Origin: Paralithodes platypus
Lineage: Eukaryota > Arthropoda > Malacostraca > Decapoda > Lithodidae
DNA length: 64,000 nucleotides
Direction: 5' to 3'
Assembly (NCBI GenBank): GCA_032716605.1
Contig: CM064485.1
Coordinates: 33,767,722 to 33,831,721 of the forward strand
The position numbers were made by a program, and so were the translations under genes. Below, one piece after another: positions 33,051 to 43,692 of the stretch (position 1 is the stretch's first letter; the number at the start of each line of letters is the position of its first letter). The notes under the pieces were generated by a model. That model was given only the letters and a program-made list of their open reading frames with translations, was not told the DNA's origin and made no database searches.

Positions 33051-34655
33051 CAGAGGTTAATACTAATAAGGCGTACGGTCCGGACGGTGTTCCTCCAGTT
33101 GTTCTCAAAAACTGTGCTTCCGTGCTGACTCCCTGCCTAGGCAAACTCTTTCGTCTCTGTCCATCCTCTAACGTCTTCCCTTCATGCTGGAAGTTTGCTC
33201 ACATTCAACCTGTCCCAAAGAAGGGTGACCGCTCTCAACCCTCCAACTATCGTCCAATTGCTCTCATCTCTTGTCTTTCTAAAGTTTTTGAAACTATTCT
33301 TGCTTCCAAATTTCTTAAGCATTTCTCTTCTCATAATCTGCTCTCAGATCGCCAGTATGGCTTCCTTAAGGGTCGCTCTACTGGTGATCTTCTTTCATAT
33401 CTTACTAACTCTTGGTCATCCTCCTTTCAGGACTTCGGTGAGACTTTTTCTATTGCACTAGACATATCAAAAGCCTTCGATAGAGTCTGGCACAAATCTT
33501 TAATTTCTAAACTACCCTCCTTCGGTTTCTATCCCTCCATCTGTGCCTTTGTCTCTAATTTCCTTTCCGGCCGTTCCATAGCCGCGGTTGTGGACGGCCA
33601 TTGTTCACTTCCTCACCCTATAAACTTCGGTGTTCCTCAGGGCTCTGTCCTATCTCCTATTCTTTTTCTAATTTTTATAAAAAATCTCCTCAACTGTACC
33701 TCAATTCCCATCCATTCATACGCAGATGACTCAACCTTACACTACTCCATTAGTTTTTCAGAACGCCCCCAGCCAGCAATCCCTCAACGACAAACGTAAT
33801 GAAGCCATAGAACTCTTAAATTATGATCTAAATACTATTTCCAATTGGGGCAGAGAAAACCTTGTTACCTTTAATGCTTCCAAAACCCAATTTCTCCATC
33901 TATCTACCCGTAAGGAACTCCCAGCAGACTATCCCTTATTCTTCAACAAACCAAAAATCAATCCTTCATCTTCTCTCAATATTCTTGGTGTCTCCTTTTC
34001 TTCTGCTCTCAGTTGGAAGGACCATATTACCAGTCTTGCTAAGGCAGCCTCCCAGAAGCTGGGTGTGCTCAACCACCTTAGGGGGTTCTTTTCCCCTGCA
34101 CAGCTTTTTGCTCTGTACAGGGGCATAGTGCGTCCTTGTATTGAGAATTGTTCACATGTGTGGGGAGGTTCCTCTCACACCGCTCTCCTAGACAAAGTTG
34201 AAAGGAAGGCCTTTTGTATCATTAACTCCCGTCCACTCACCAACTCTCTGCAATCTCTCTCTCTCCGCCGCAATGTTGCATCTCTCTCGCTATTCTATCG
34301 CTACTATAATAATCAGTGTTCCTCAGAGCTTTCCCAGTGTATATCACCTCCTTTACGTAGGGCACGTGGTACCCGTCTTGCAACTCAATCCCACCCCTAC
34401 TCTGTGCAACTCTTCAACCCAAGAGTGAAACGTTACTCTCAAACTTTCTTCTACTCAACAGCTGAGCTCTGGAACTCTCTCCCAGAATCAGTCTTTCCCT
34501 CTGCCTATGACTTAAATTGCTTCAAAGTCAGTGTGTCGAGGCATTTTGACTCGAATGTCCCTTGATTTTGGCCCTGTCACTCTTTCAACTATGGGGGAGG
34601 CACTCGCTATAGGCAGTTCTGCCTTTTGACTCCCTCAATCACATAGAAAAAAATA
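33050..34655 (+). mobile_element. Jockey-like LINE fragment JOC-C1
   Basis: A 5'-truncated LINE starting in the RT at the KAYGPDGVPP motif and ending after a short UTR (GAGGCACTCGCTATAGGCAG) in an A-rich tail and TA repeat. A second copy, JOC-C2, lies inverted at 37395-38632. Motifs match RTs commonly labelled jockey-like in decapods (recall). Confidence 0.8.
33051..34565 (+). pseudogene. JOC-C1 reverse transcriptase
   Basis: Positions 33051-33799 encode the fingers and palm: NYRPIALISCLSKVFETI, motif A ALDISKAFDRVWH, motif B FGVPQGSVLSPILF and motif C HSYADDSTLH (about 33714-33743). A frameshift in 33726-33800 moves the protein into the frame of 33726-34565, which holds the thumb and C-terminal block (SYSKT-type FNASKTQFLHLS, NILGVSFSS, ALYRGIVRPCIE, ELWNSLPESVFPS). 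Only one obvious frameshift separates two long open parts, so this is a relatively young copy. The endonuclease and ORF1 are missing through 5' truncation. Confidence 0.82.
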
Positions 34656-34705
34656 TATATATATATATAATCACCTCACAATTCAAGGTGTGAAAGCTAA
34701 ACTTC

Positions 34706-34708
<3 letters not shown>

Positions 34709-34782
<74 letters not shown>

Positions 34783-35270
34783 CTATATTTCAACTACTCC
34801 CTCTCGGGCATAGGCTGAGAGCCTGTACATTCCACCGCTCAACACGGTGAAGCCCGTGAGGTCTTGTTCCAGTCTGGGGAGTGAGACATGCGAAGCATCC
34901 ATCATGGCTCGAAGGAGCTCCATCTCTGAAGCGGCTGGTTGCTTCGCCCAAGTGCTTCACCGTCTCACCCTCCAGACTCAGACCCTCACTCTCAGAACGC
35001 CACCTATTGAGCAGTGAACTCACTAGGCATTGTCCCCCTGTAACATATTTTGAATATGGGAATATTCATACAGTGTTATTTAATCAGGGAACAATGAGGG
35101 TATTTTTTTGGCATTTCGGTGGGCTTTGTGGTAATGCACTGATACTAGGTACAGCACAAATTCAATCACAATAATATCTTCCCATTGACATATCGGGATT
35201 TGAACCGGGGTCCATTGGATTACCAATCCAGTGGCATGACCACTCCACCAGATTGACACAGAAGCCTCCC
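34709..35270 (-). mobile_element. tRNA-derived SINE, copy 1
   Basis: On the minus strand a tRNA-like head (about 35262-35205) has box-B GGTTCAAATCC and an anticodon-loop-like TTGGTAAT. A body of about 450 bp follows, then a tail of over 70 A (T-run 34709-34782 on plus). The body matches copy 2 (60909-61406) along its length. The anticodon position of copy 2 reads GGT, as in a threonine tRNA. SINEs are transcribed by RNA polymerase III and copied by LINE enzymes; the long poly(A) suggests a poly(A)-recognising partner. Confidence 0.8.
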
Positions 35271-35329
35271 GTTCATGCTTATTTGTTTCATTCTTTCACC
35301 AACACAAGGCCACTTTTGGGCCTTTAGAA

Positions 35330-36560
35330 CCCTCAACCATCATCTTAATTGATGCGAACGATGGCATAATTCCAAACAGTGGGGAAACTGCTCCCCTTTA
35401 CGGTCACCACCATCCCTTCATGATATTCCCCTCTAAAGAAGTAAAATACGATGGATACCTCGGTTTTGACGTACTCACTTCTCTTCATGTCACCATCAAC
35501 TGTGTCCAAAGAGTGATCAAATTTTCCCTTCCAATAAAAAAAAAAAAAAAAAAAAACGAACAGAACACCTAACGTAACTCTGGCCAACCGCCATGAAATT
35601 AACGTTACGCAACCCCTGTTCGCACCATCAAAACCACTCAGGCTATCATATCCAAATCTGTTACGCTACATCCCCATCATGATCAATGGATTTCTATCCT
35701 ACCTACCTTGCCCGGTGATGTAATCATCACCCCAAACCTCCAAAGCCCCTTTAATAGAGACTGCCTTACCACTCCAGCCATCATGCCTGAAAAACTAAAT
35801 TGTATCCAAATTACCAACATTTCAGATCACCCCCTTACTTTGCCAACAGGATTAGCTATAGGAGAGCTAGAAAATCACGATGAAGAACTATCATTACCTG
35901 AAGATAAAGAATCCTTACCCCCTCCTAAATTCCCTGAGATTCCCTCCCAACTAACTCCTCCACAAAGACAAGACCTACAAGATTTGATGACTTCATTTCA
36001 AGATATCTTCGCCACATCTAGCCGCGACGTAGGAAAAACCAACTTGCTTCATCACCAAATTCACACAGTAGGACAGCCTATTCGTCAACCAATTCGCAGG
36101 AAAACCCTATTCAAAGACAAGAGGAAGACAATCAAGTGCAAGAAATGCTAAATACTGGAGTCATTCGATCCTCTACCAGTCCCTGGTCTTCTCCGGTAGT
36201 TCTAGTGAGAGAAAAAAGACGGATCTACCAGATTTTGCATTGACTATAGGCAGCTTAATGACGTAACCATCAAAGATGCAACACCACTCCCCAGCATTGA
36301 CGATTCTTTAGACTCCTTGCTAGGCGCCAGATGGTTCACCACCTTAAGACCTCCAAGCCGGATATTAGCAAGTGCTCGTACTTTCGGAGCACCAACAGAA
36401 AACGGCCTTCTCCACCAGTAAAGGGAGACTGTACTACCCTTTGGACAATGCAACGGACCCGCAACCTTCTCAAGGCTCATGGAATCCGTGTTGCAAGGAT
36501 TAACTTGGAAAACTTGTTTATCCTACCTTGATGACATCATCGTTTTCGGGAAAACTTAGG
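35330..36560 (+). pseudogene. GYP-H protease and reverse transcriptase, broken
   Basis: Protease C-terminal motif GYLGFDVLTSLHVTINC is legible at about 35450-35505. Its active-site segment appears as ILIDANDG, without the usual D[TS]G, so it is mutated or misread. An A-run (35536-35557) follows. The RT starts at 35708 (DIFATSSRDVGKTNLLHHQI region), continues in other frames through CIDYRQLND and [11 protein letters not shown], and reaches the catalytic SYLDDIIVFG at about 36505-36540. Several frameshifts and a stop just after the YLDD block (36557) disable it. Order PR-RT is that of ordinary gypsy elements. Confidence 0.8.
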
Positions 36561-37394
36561 CCGAACATCTGCAATGTTTACGTCAAGTGTTCCAATGGAT
36601 CCAGGATGCCAACTTAAAACTCAAGTCCTCCAAACGTACCATGGCACAGAAAGAAGTTCAATTCCTCGGCCACATAGTCTCAGAAGAAGGCATTTCACCT
36701 GACTCTGCAAAACTCCAAGCAATAAGTGCCATAACCTCACCTACCAACGTAAAAAGAGTCCGAGCTTTTTTAGGATTAGCATCTTATTACCGTCGTTTCA
36801 TAAAGAACTTTGCCACCATAGCCAAACCACTCCATGAACTCACCAGAAAAGAAGAGCCCTTCCTTTGGACAACCCAATGTCTACAAGCCTTCCACACCTT
36901 CAAAGACCTACTCATAGCCGCACCAGTCATTTCGTTCCCGAACTATACCCAACCTTTCCACCTCTACACCGACGTGTCACAATTCGGAATTGGAGCCGTC
37001 CTAGCCCAAACTAGAGACGGGAGAGAACATATCATTGCTTGTGCAAGTAGAACCCTAAATCCAGCTGAGATTAATTATCCAGTAACTAAGGGAGAGTGCC
37101 TAGGAATAATATGGGCACTTCAACATTTCAAAGCATACTTAGCCGGAGTCAAAGTCATCATAATTACAGATCATCACGCCCTCCAATGGCTCCGGAAGTC
37201 AGATACAAATAATGCTTTAATAGTAAGATGGCGAGAATCTCTCTAAGAATATAATTTTGAAATAGCTTATAGACCCGGGAAGTTACACACCAACGCCGAC
37301 GCCCTCTCTAGACTGCCCCCGCAACCTACCACCCCTACTACCGCTACACCCGAAACTGACCCTGCCCCGATACGTGCCACTCCAACACTGCTCT
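36561..37394 (+). pseudogene. GYP-H RT connection and RNase H
   Basis: Positions 36587-37246 give 219 residues: FLGHIVSEEGISPD, AFLGLASYYRRFIKNF, FHLYTDVSQFGIGAVLAQ (first RNase H Asp), ASRTLNPAEINYPVTKGECL (Glu), ITDHHALQWL (second Asp). A stop at 37244-37246 is followed in frame by the RNase H/INT linker (YRPGKLHTNADALSRLPP) and a Thr/Pro stretch, up to the JOC-C2 insertion. This is the best-preserved part of GYP-H and the clearest proof that it is a Ty3/gypsy element. Confidence 0.88.
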
Positions 37395-38632
37395 ATTTTT
37401 TTTTTTTTTTTCTATGTGATTAAGGGAGGCAAAAGGCATAACTGCCTATAGCGAGTGCCTCCCCCATAGTTGAAAGAGTGACAGGGCCAAAATCAAGGGA
37501 CGTTCGAGCCAAAATGCCTGGACACACGGAGTTTGAAGCAATTTAAGTCATAGGAAGAGGGAAAGACTGATTCTGGGAGAGAGTTCCAGAGCTCAGATGT
37601 TGAGTAGAAGAAAGTTTGAGAGTAACGTTTCACTCTTGGGTTGGAGAGTTGCACAGATTAGGGGTGGGATTGAGTTGCAAGACGGGTACCACGTGCCCTA
37701 CGTAAAGGAGGTGGTATGCACTGGGATAGCTCTGAGGAACACTGATTATTAGTAGCGATAGAATAGCGAGAGAGATGCAACATTGCGGCGGAGAGAGAGA
37801 GATTGCAGAGAGTTGGTGAGTGGACGGGAGTTAATGATACGAAAGGCGTTCCTTTCAACTTTGTCTAGGAGAGGGGTGTGAGAGGAACCTCCCCACACAT
37901 GTGAACAATACTCAATACAAGGGCGCACTATGCCCCTGTACAGAGCAAGAAGCTGTGCAGGGGAAAAGAACCCCCTAAGGCGGTTGAGCACACCCAGCTT
38001 CTGGGAGGCTGCCCTAGCAAGACTGGTAATATGGTCCTTCCAAATGAGAGCAGAAGATGAAGAGACACCAAGAATATTGAGAGAAGATGAAGGGTTAGTT
38101 TTTGTATTGTTGAAGAATAAGGGATAGTCCGCTGGGAGATCCTGACGGGTAGATAGATGGAGAAATTGGGTTTTGGAAGCATTAAAGTTAACAAGGTTTT
38201 CTCTGCCCCAATTGGAAATAGTATTTAGATCAGAATTTAAGAGTTCTATGGCTTCATTACGTTTGTCGTTGAGGGATTGCTGGCTGGGGCATTCTGAAAA
38301 ACTAATGGAGTAGTGTAAGGTTGAGTCGTCTGCGTATGAATGGATGGGAATTAAGGTACAGTTAAGATCATTTATAAATTAGAAAGAGAATAGGAGATAG
38401 GACAGAGCCCTGAGGAACACCGGAGTTTATAGTGTGAGGAAGTGAACAATGGCCGTCCACAACCGCAGCTATGGAACGGCCGGAAAGGAAATTAGAGACA
38501 AAGGCACAGATGGAGGGATAGAAACCGAAGGAGGGTAGTTTAGAAATTAAAGATTTATGCCAGACTCTATCGAAGGCTTTCGATATGTCTAGTGCAATAG
38601 AAAAAGTCTCACCGAAGTCCCGAAAGGAGGAT
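37395..38632 (-). mobile_element. Jockey-like LINE fragment JOC-C2
   Basis: A minus-strand copy of the JOC-C family inserted between RNase H and integrase of GYP-H. The T-run 37397-37412 is its poly(A) tail. It is 5' truncated inside the RT at 38632. TCTA is found at both edges (37392-37395 region and 38631-38634), compatible with a short target duplication. Legible motifs on the minus strand: ALDISKAFDRVWH, SGVPQGSVLSPILF, ALYRGIVRPCIEYC. The HSYADDSTLH region (38330 area) is frame-shifted relative to motif B. Confidence 0.8.
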
Positions 38633-38955
38633 CTACCATGCAATCCCTACATTCCCATAATGGCATCCACTTAGGACAAAGGAAACTGGTCTCCACCTTC
38701 CAAGAAGTTTACTGGACACCCTCAACCTACCTATCCGCCAAGAAAGTAACAGAACCATGCCGAGCCTGTGCCCTTGGGAAGGACAAAACACGCACTCCAG
38801 GACCCTCAGGAAAACTTGTAGCATCCAAGCCCTGGCAATTACTCGCCATCGATGTTATGGGACCCATGGAAGGTGTCATAGGTTTTAAATATATAATTAC
38901 CTTTGTCGATACATACTCCAAATATGTAATAGCTTGCCCAGCTAAAAAACATAAG
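38633..38955 (+). pseudogene. GYP-H integrase, N-terminal part
   Basis: The frame beginning at 38638 carries the zinc-binding HHCC pattern (LHSHNGIHLGQRK ... CRACALGK) and the first core Asp in LAIDVMGPMEG, then FVDTYSKYVIACPAKK. It is cut by CR1-D after the Lys-Lys. The rest of the core resumes at 41266. Integrase joins retroelement cDNA to host DNA. Placing the pieces in order confirms that CR1-D is a later insertion. Confidence 0.82.
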
Positions 38956-39172
38956 AACATAAAAACATAAGAAAATGGGAGTCTGCAAAAAGCCGATCGG
39001 CACATACAAGGCAGCGCCCGAAAACACCCAACCCCAATTACAAGGCCCAATTATAGGCCCAACTCACTAATACCTTGAGTACTGCCCCTACCAAAATGGT
39101 CAGGGATTAACACAAGATTACGGGGGTCTGCTGAACGCCGATTGGCCCTCACCTGGTAGATCCCCCTCACAC

Positions 39173-39466
39173 CTAACCCATCCCGTCCATATGCCTATCT
39201 AATTTTATCTTAAGGCTCCCTATCGTTCTTAATCCCACTATATCACTTGGTAGCCTATTCCACCCATCTACAACTCTGTTACCAAACCAATATTTGCCTA
39301 TATCTTTTCTGAAACAAAATATATCTAATTTGAAACCATTTGTACGAGTTCTTTCGCTATCACTGAGCTTTAGTACATTTTTCATGTTGCCTTTATTAAT
39401 CCCACTAACCCACTTGAATACCTCTACAAGCTCGTTTTTATAAAAAAAAAATAAATTCCAGATCAT
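39173..39466 (-). pseudogene. CR1-D C-terminal block
   Basis: Ninety-seven codons containing LDIFCFRKDIGKYWFGNRVV, GWNRLPSDIV and the closing LDRHMDGMG, the usual end of CR1-type ORF2 proteins. It is separated from the connector by unrelated DNA, so it is not part of a working enzyme. Confidence 0.75.
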
Positions 39467-39474
39467 CTATCATC

Positions 39475-39866
39475 AGGTTCAATCTCCCGTGGTTACAACT
39501 TGGATATTTTTGTACTTACATTCACAATACATTTCGTGATTTGTATAATATATCAGCCTCACAAAATGAACTAGACATAATTATAGCAAGAATTCATTGG
39601 GTACAGAGACACGAAGCTCGACGACCTCCCGTACTGTTACCTGGAGCCAGGTTTTGATCTCCATTTTGTAACTCTGATTCTATATTTATAATATTTGTAG
39701 TCGATTTTTATCGAAGTTATTTGTATTAACATTATTTTTAAGTACAATGATTTTACTGCTAATCGAAGTTATTTGTATTAACATTAGTTTTAATTACAAT
39801 CATTGTACTGCTAATCAGAGTTCTTAATTGTCATTAAATTTATGGTTTGATCCATTTTTGATTATG
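39475..39866. other. Unrelated block replacing the CR1-D RT domain
   Basis: It contains a frame on the plus strand ending ARIHWVQRHEARRPPVLLPG then a stop (to about 39657), which I do not recognise, and a tandem duplication of about 55 bp (ATCGAAGTTATTTGTATTAA at 39709 and 39762). CR1-D sequence stands on both sides, so it is an insertion with deletion or a rearranged source copy. Confidence 0.5.
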
Positions 39867-40951
39867 TCATGCAATTAATCTTTGGTTATTTAATGTACTG
39901 CACATTTCTAAATCATTTTCTGTCATTTCTCCTATAGAAGTTTTAAGTGGACCAATGACATCTCTAACCTTGGATTTATATAGTTGGTAAAAAGCTTTAG
40001 GATTATTTTTTGAGTCATTGGCAACCTTAATTTGATAATTTTTGTTTTCTTTCCTAATATCCTTTTTTACCTGTCGTGATAGATTCTGATAGTAAGCAAG
40101 TAGGTGAATTTCGCCTTTCTTAATTTTTCTATATATTCCTCTCTTTTTTCCTAGAAGATCTAATAGTCTATTATTCATCCATTTGGGTTGGTTCTGTGTT
40201 GATCTAAATTTTCTTTTGGGGATATATTTATTTTGCGCATTGAATACTGACTTGATAAAATTATCGTATGTATCTACCAAGTTTGACGTCTCTTCCTGAC
40301 TTAAGGTGACAGGTGCCTGAGAAGGGATACACTCATTTGGACACCTGGATCGACTTAATTTTTTGACCATAGGGTCCGCTACTAGGGCTCTTCTTACCAC
40401 CATGATTGGCTTTTTCTGAAGTCAGGTATTAATGTTGTATTCTCTCTGGTATTACCTTTCCATTGTATATTAAAATACACAGAATTGTGATCACTATTTC
40501 CTAGGTGGTCCCCGATTTCTACACTATTTATCATATGTCATTGTTACTGAAAACTAAATCGAGAATATTATCACCTCTAGTCGGCGTATCTATGAATTGA
40601 GATAAAAAACTATCTTGTACTACCTCAATAAACTCCTTTGAATCAGAGTCGCCTATTTGTTGCTGCCAATCTATATTAGGTAAATTAAAATCCCCCATAA
40701 TGCACACGTTTGCTAAACCTTGATGCTATTTAAATTTCCTCCCATAATGATGTTCCGTCATTTCTATTCATATTTGGCGGTCTATACATAACTCCAATAA
40801 CTAAGGTCTCACTACCTTCGTTAACCTCTACCCAAACACTTTCATTTTCATTATTTACTCTAATACCTGATTTAATACAGCTTTTTAATGAACTCCTGAC
40901 AAACACTGCTATACCGCCGCCCATCCTACTTGTTCGGTCATATTTAAACAA
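39867..40951 (-). pseudogene. CR1-D endonuclease part and connector
   Basis: Positions 40951-40730 encode RMGGGIAVFVRSSLKS and VMYRPPNM, standard inner motifs of the AP-endonuclease. Positions 40729-40404 hold further endonuclease remains in broken frames (GDFNLP-like and SDHNSVYF-like stretches). Positions 40403-39867 encode 178 residues of basic connector (QPKWMNNRLLDLLGKKRGIY, NPKAFYQLYKSKVRD). The RT start that should follow (NKYF...) is cut off after SIGEMTENDLEMC. Confidence 0.78.
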
Positions 40952-41265
40952 ACTATATCCAGGTATATCAAACTCTGCTAAAAAAAATGCCTGGTTTCTG
41001 TATTAATCCATGTTTCAGTTAGCGCTATTATGTCTATATTTTCTTGGCCAACCAGTGCTCTAAGTTTGTTCATTTTGTTACATAAACTCCTACAATTTGT
41101 ATAATAAACCCTCAAACTATTACTTGTATTTGCAACTATTTTTCTATTATTTTTAACTAATTAATTTTTAGCTGTTGAACTACTAGACCTAGACGGAAAA
41201 TCTACGCTATCAGAATGTTCGTTATTACTATCAATTTCATGTGGCTGAGATTCTATTTTACTTAC

Positions 41266-41565
41266 ACACCTATTTTACTATACACCGCATTCGCAGTAGC
41301 CGAAGCCATGGTCCAACACGTGTTCCCATATTTTGGATTAACTCAAACCATTCACTCCGACAACGCCCCTGAGTTCACCGGACACATCTGGACACAAATA
41401 TCCAAAATGTTCGGGTTCAAGATTAGCCATTTTTCTCCTTACTGGCCCCAAGAAAATTCTATCTGCGAGAGAAGCCACCGCACCATTGCCAACCAAGTAA
41501 GAACCTGGTTGCAACAAATGAACACAACCGACTGGCCCAGCCAGGTCAAAATCGTGCAATGGGGT
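41266..41565 (+). pseudogene. GYP-H integrase core, middle part
   Basis: The frame continues the integrase core after CR1-D: AVAEAMVQHVFPYFGLTQTI, the second catalytic Asp in HSDNAPEFTG, and the Glu-bearing PQENSICERSHRTIANQVR. It is interrupted at 41565 by GYP-G and resumes at 50806. The four bases GGGT at 41562-41565 are repeated at 50806-50809. Confidence 0.82.
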
Positions 41566-43273
41566 TGTTACGATCCAGGTTCTCAAAGACACAGGGCTCT
41601 TCAACATTGGACTAGATAATGGCAAAATGCAACAACGGTAACACTAGATCCAACCCCTGCCTTAAACACTGGAAAACAAAACACCATTACCGCCCTGAGT
41701 CGTGCCTGGACAACGAGGTATCCTATGACTCGGTAACTGGTGCACACACACTAGGCTGACGCTCGATGAAACAGCCTATTCTCAAACAGTAAAAGATTAC
41801 TCGATTAGGTTACACAAAGAAAAGATAGTTAACGTGATTAATTAACGTTACGGTAGATACTCAAATAACTGGCACTCCTGTATTAAAGGAAGTGCAATGC
41901 TAGTCCTGCAAAATCAACTGGAAACTTCTGAAATAAGTCTGATGCTGGGAAGATGTTCGTAAAGAATCTTGAACAATTATAATGCAGAATACGGGTCACA
42001 ATAAATACTAGGACATATAGTAATAATAGGCAGGCGAATAATAAAGACTGCGCAAAGGTAGTAATGCTCGACAACTAAAGAAATGCTTCGTGACACAACG
42101 CAACAGCCTACTAGGGTTGTGCAACTCAACAACAACCTCGGCTCAAAAGTGCAGTGAATAATAATGTTGCATACATATAATAATGGGGGCTTATCTCTAA
42201 CCAGTGTCTGCTCAGTTAATAAAGTCTAGCTGGGGTATCAAGGCAGGGCAACAATGGGTGAGCATGCGGCTCGTAGCCTAATGTTGTCCGAAGGTGGTAT
42301 AATGAAGATTACGTTATATGACGGGGATGCTCTCTTGATAAATCTAGGTCTCTAGTACCTAGTTCTATCCTGGCGATCCCTCAGAAGTCAACACAAAGAG
42401 GCAGCACTATGTTGTGAGAGATAGGCTATGGCCCTCTCACACCACAGCGCTGTGCTCGCAAAGTAAACCCACCCGAAGACAACTTAGGCTCCCACAGTAC
42501 CTGTCGATGTCGTGCAGGGCTTAGCTAACACTGCACACATCGGAGACAACGACACAGTAACCCTACCCCCAGTCTAGCTTTAGATAACCAAGCAGAATCA
42601 CTCAACACCTTGCCAGGGAGACATATACCGGTCTACAACCTTCCCGAGAGAGGACACATACGGAAAAGTCCGTCTCTCTAACCTCAATAAAGCATAATAC
42701 CTCCTTAACCTAATACATGGAAATATCTGAGAGCTTCGCGTACAATACGACTGGTCGACGGTGAACGTCTATGCTGAAACCAGAAGGGATGTTGAGTTTA
42801 ATAAAGCTTAGAGAATGAGAAAGGAGAAGTCGAAAGAGAGAAATAGTATGCAAAGTGGCGAGTATGGGGGACAGAATTGCAAAGGGTGTAGGCAATACGC
42901 GTGTCAGGCAAGCTCTGAGCTGGTAAAGAACACGAGGCCGCGATGGGAAGGGACTAGTTGACCACCCGGCCGCCAACGCCGTCAGCGCCCAAGCGAGACG
43001 CATCATAGCTCACCCCCCGCTGCCAGGTGTACTCCCTCACCCTCTCTCGCTCGCCTCCCACACAAGCAACATTTATATTATAGCGAATATAAAATACAAG
43101 GCGCGGTCACAGACCAAAACAAATACCATTTCTAGACTGTCTGTGGCAACACGACACTAATTAAATAAAGCAGATCATTCTAGGACAACTGTAGCCCATC
43201 CCCCCATCCTGGCGAGCGCTAGCGAGCTGCAATGCCCCACACAACCATTCTGCTAACGCCGGGAGGCGTCACA
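41566..43273 (-). repeat. GYP-G 3' LTR
   Basis: 1708 bp, TG...CA-bounded in element orientation. By eye about 20-25 substitutions or small indels separate it from the 5' LTR (49105-50805), that is near 1-1.5%, so insertion is recent. Frames inside (for example 42710-43006) are not supported as genes. Confidence 0.92.
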
Positions 43274-43284
43274 CCCCCCCCAAG
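43274..43284 (-). promoter_or_regulatory. GYP-G polypurine tract
   Basis: CTTGGGGGGGG in element orientation directly touches the 3' LTR start TGTGACG, as required for plus-strand priming. Confidence 0.7.
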
Positions 43285-43692
43285 ATATGGGACACTCAAC
43301 CATGAGCCCATATCTGAACAGGCAGAATGTTGCTAGAATCTGCCACTCCTAACCACTCTGCCACTAATGGAATGCAAGCTCAGTCTCCTCAAAAAAATAC
43401 AACAACATTTATATATAAAACAAATCTTATCACCCTTCCCAAATATAGTACATTAATTCATAACATCGTGCTCCCAGAGCGAGCTTTAAGAAGCACAGCC
43501 TACTGAGGGAAAATCATCTGCCCTCAGTACTCAGCTACAATATTATCTTAAAATTAATTATCTAAAAGAAAGAGTTTTTATTTAATTTTTTCATTTTTTA
43601 TTTTAATGTTGTTTTTGGTGGCTACTATAGATGTAGCCTAACTTTCTTCTAATCAAAGCCAACAACTCCTGCCCTGCGACCCTACGCTGATG
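43285..43692. other. GYP-G 3' untranslated segment
   Basis: AT-rich, non-coding, between the last pol codons and the polypurine tract. Nothing else seen. Confidence 0.6.

Larger units (their letters stand above)
38948..41265 (-). mobile_element. CR1-like LINE CR1-D, internally rearranged
   Basis: A minus-strand LINE inserted in the GYP-H integrase. Its 3' tail (plus 38945-38974) is an 8-bp-type repeat of TTATGTTC/TTATGTTT words, typical of CR1/L2-like tails. Order on the minus strand: ORF1 end-like Ser-rich segment (41265-41170), endonuclease part (40951-40730), connector (40403-39867), a foreign 390-bp block, then the C-terminal block (39466-39173). The whole RT palm is missing. Confidence 0.78.

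Noticed and set aside
41882..43006. Frames of 60-98 codons inside the GYP-G LTRs (also 49422-50539)
   Set aside because: They are in LTR DNA, occur in both LTRs with small indels that break them differently, and show no motif.
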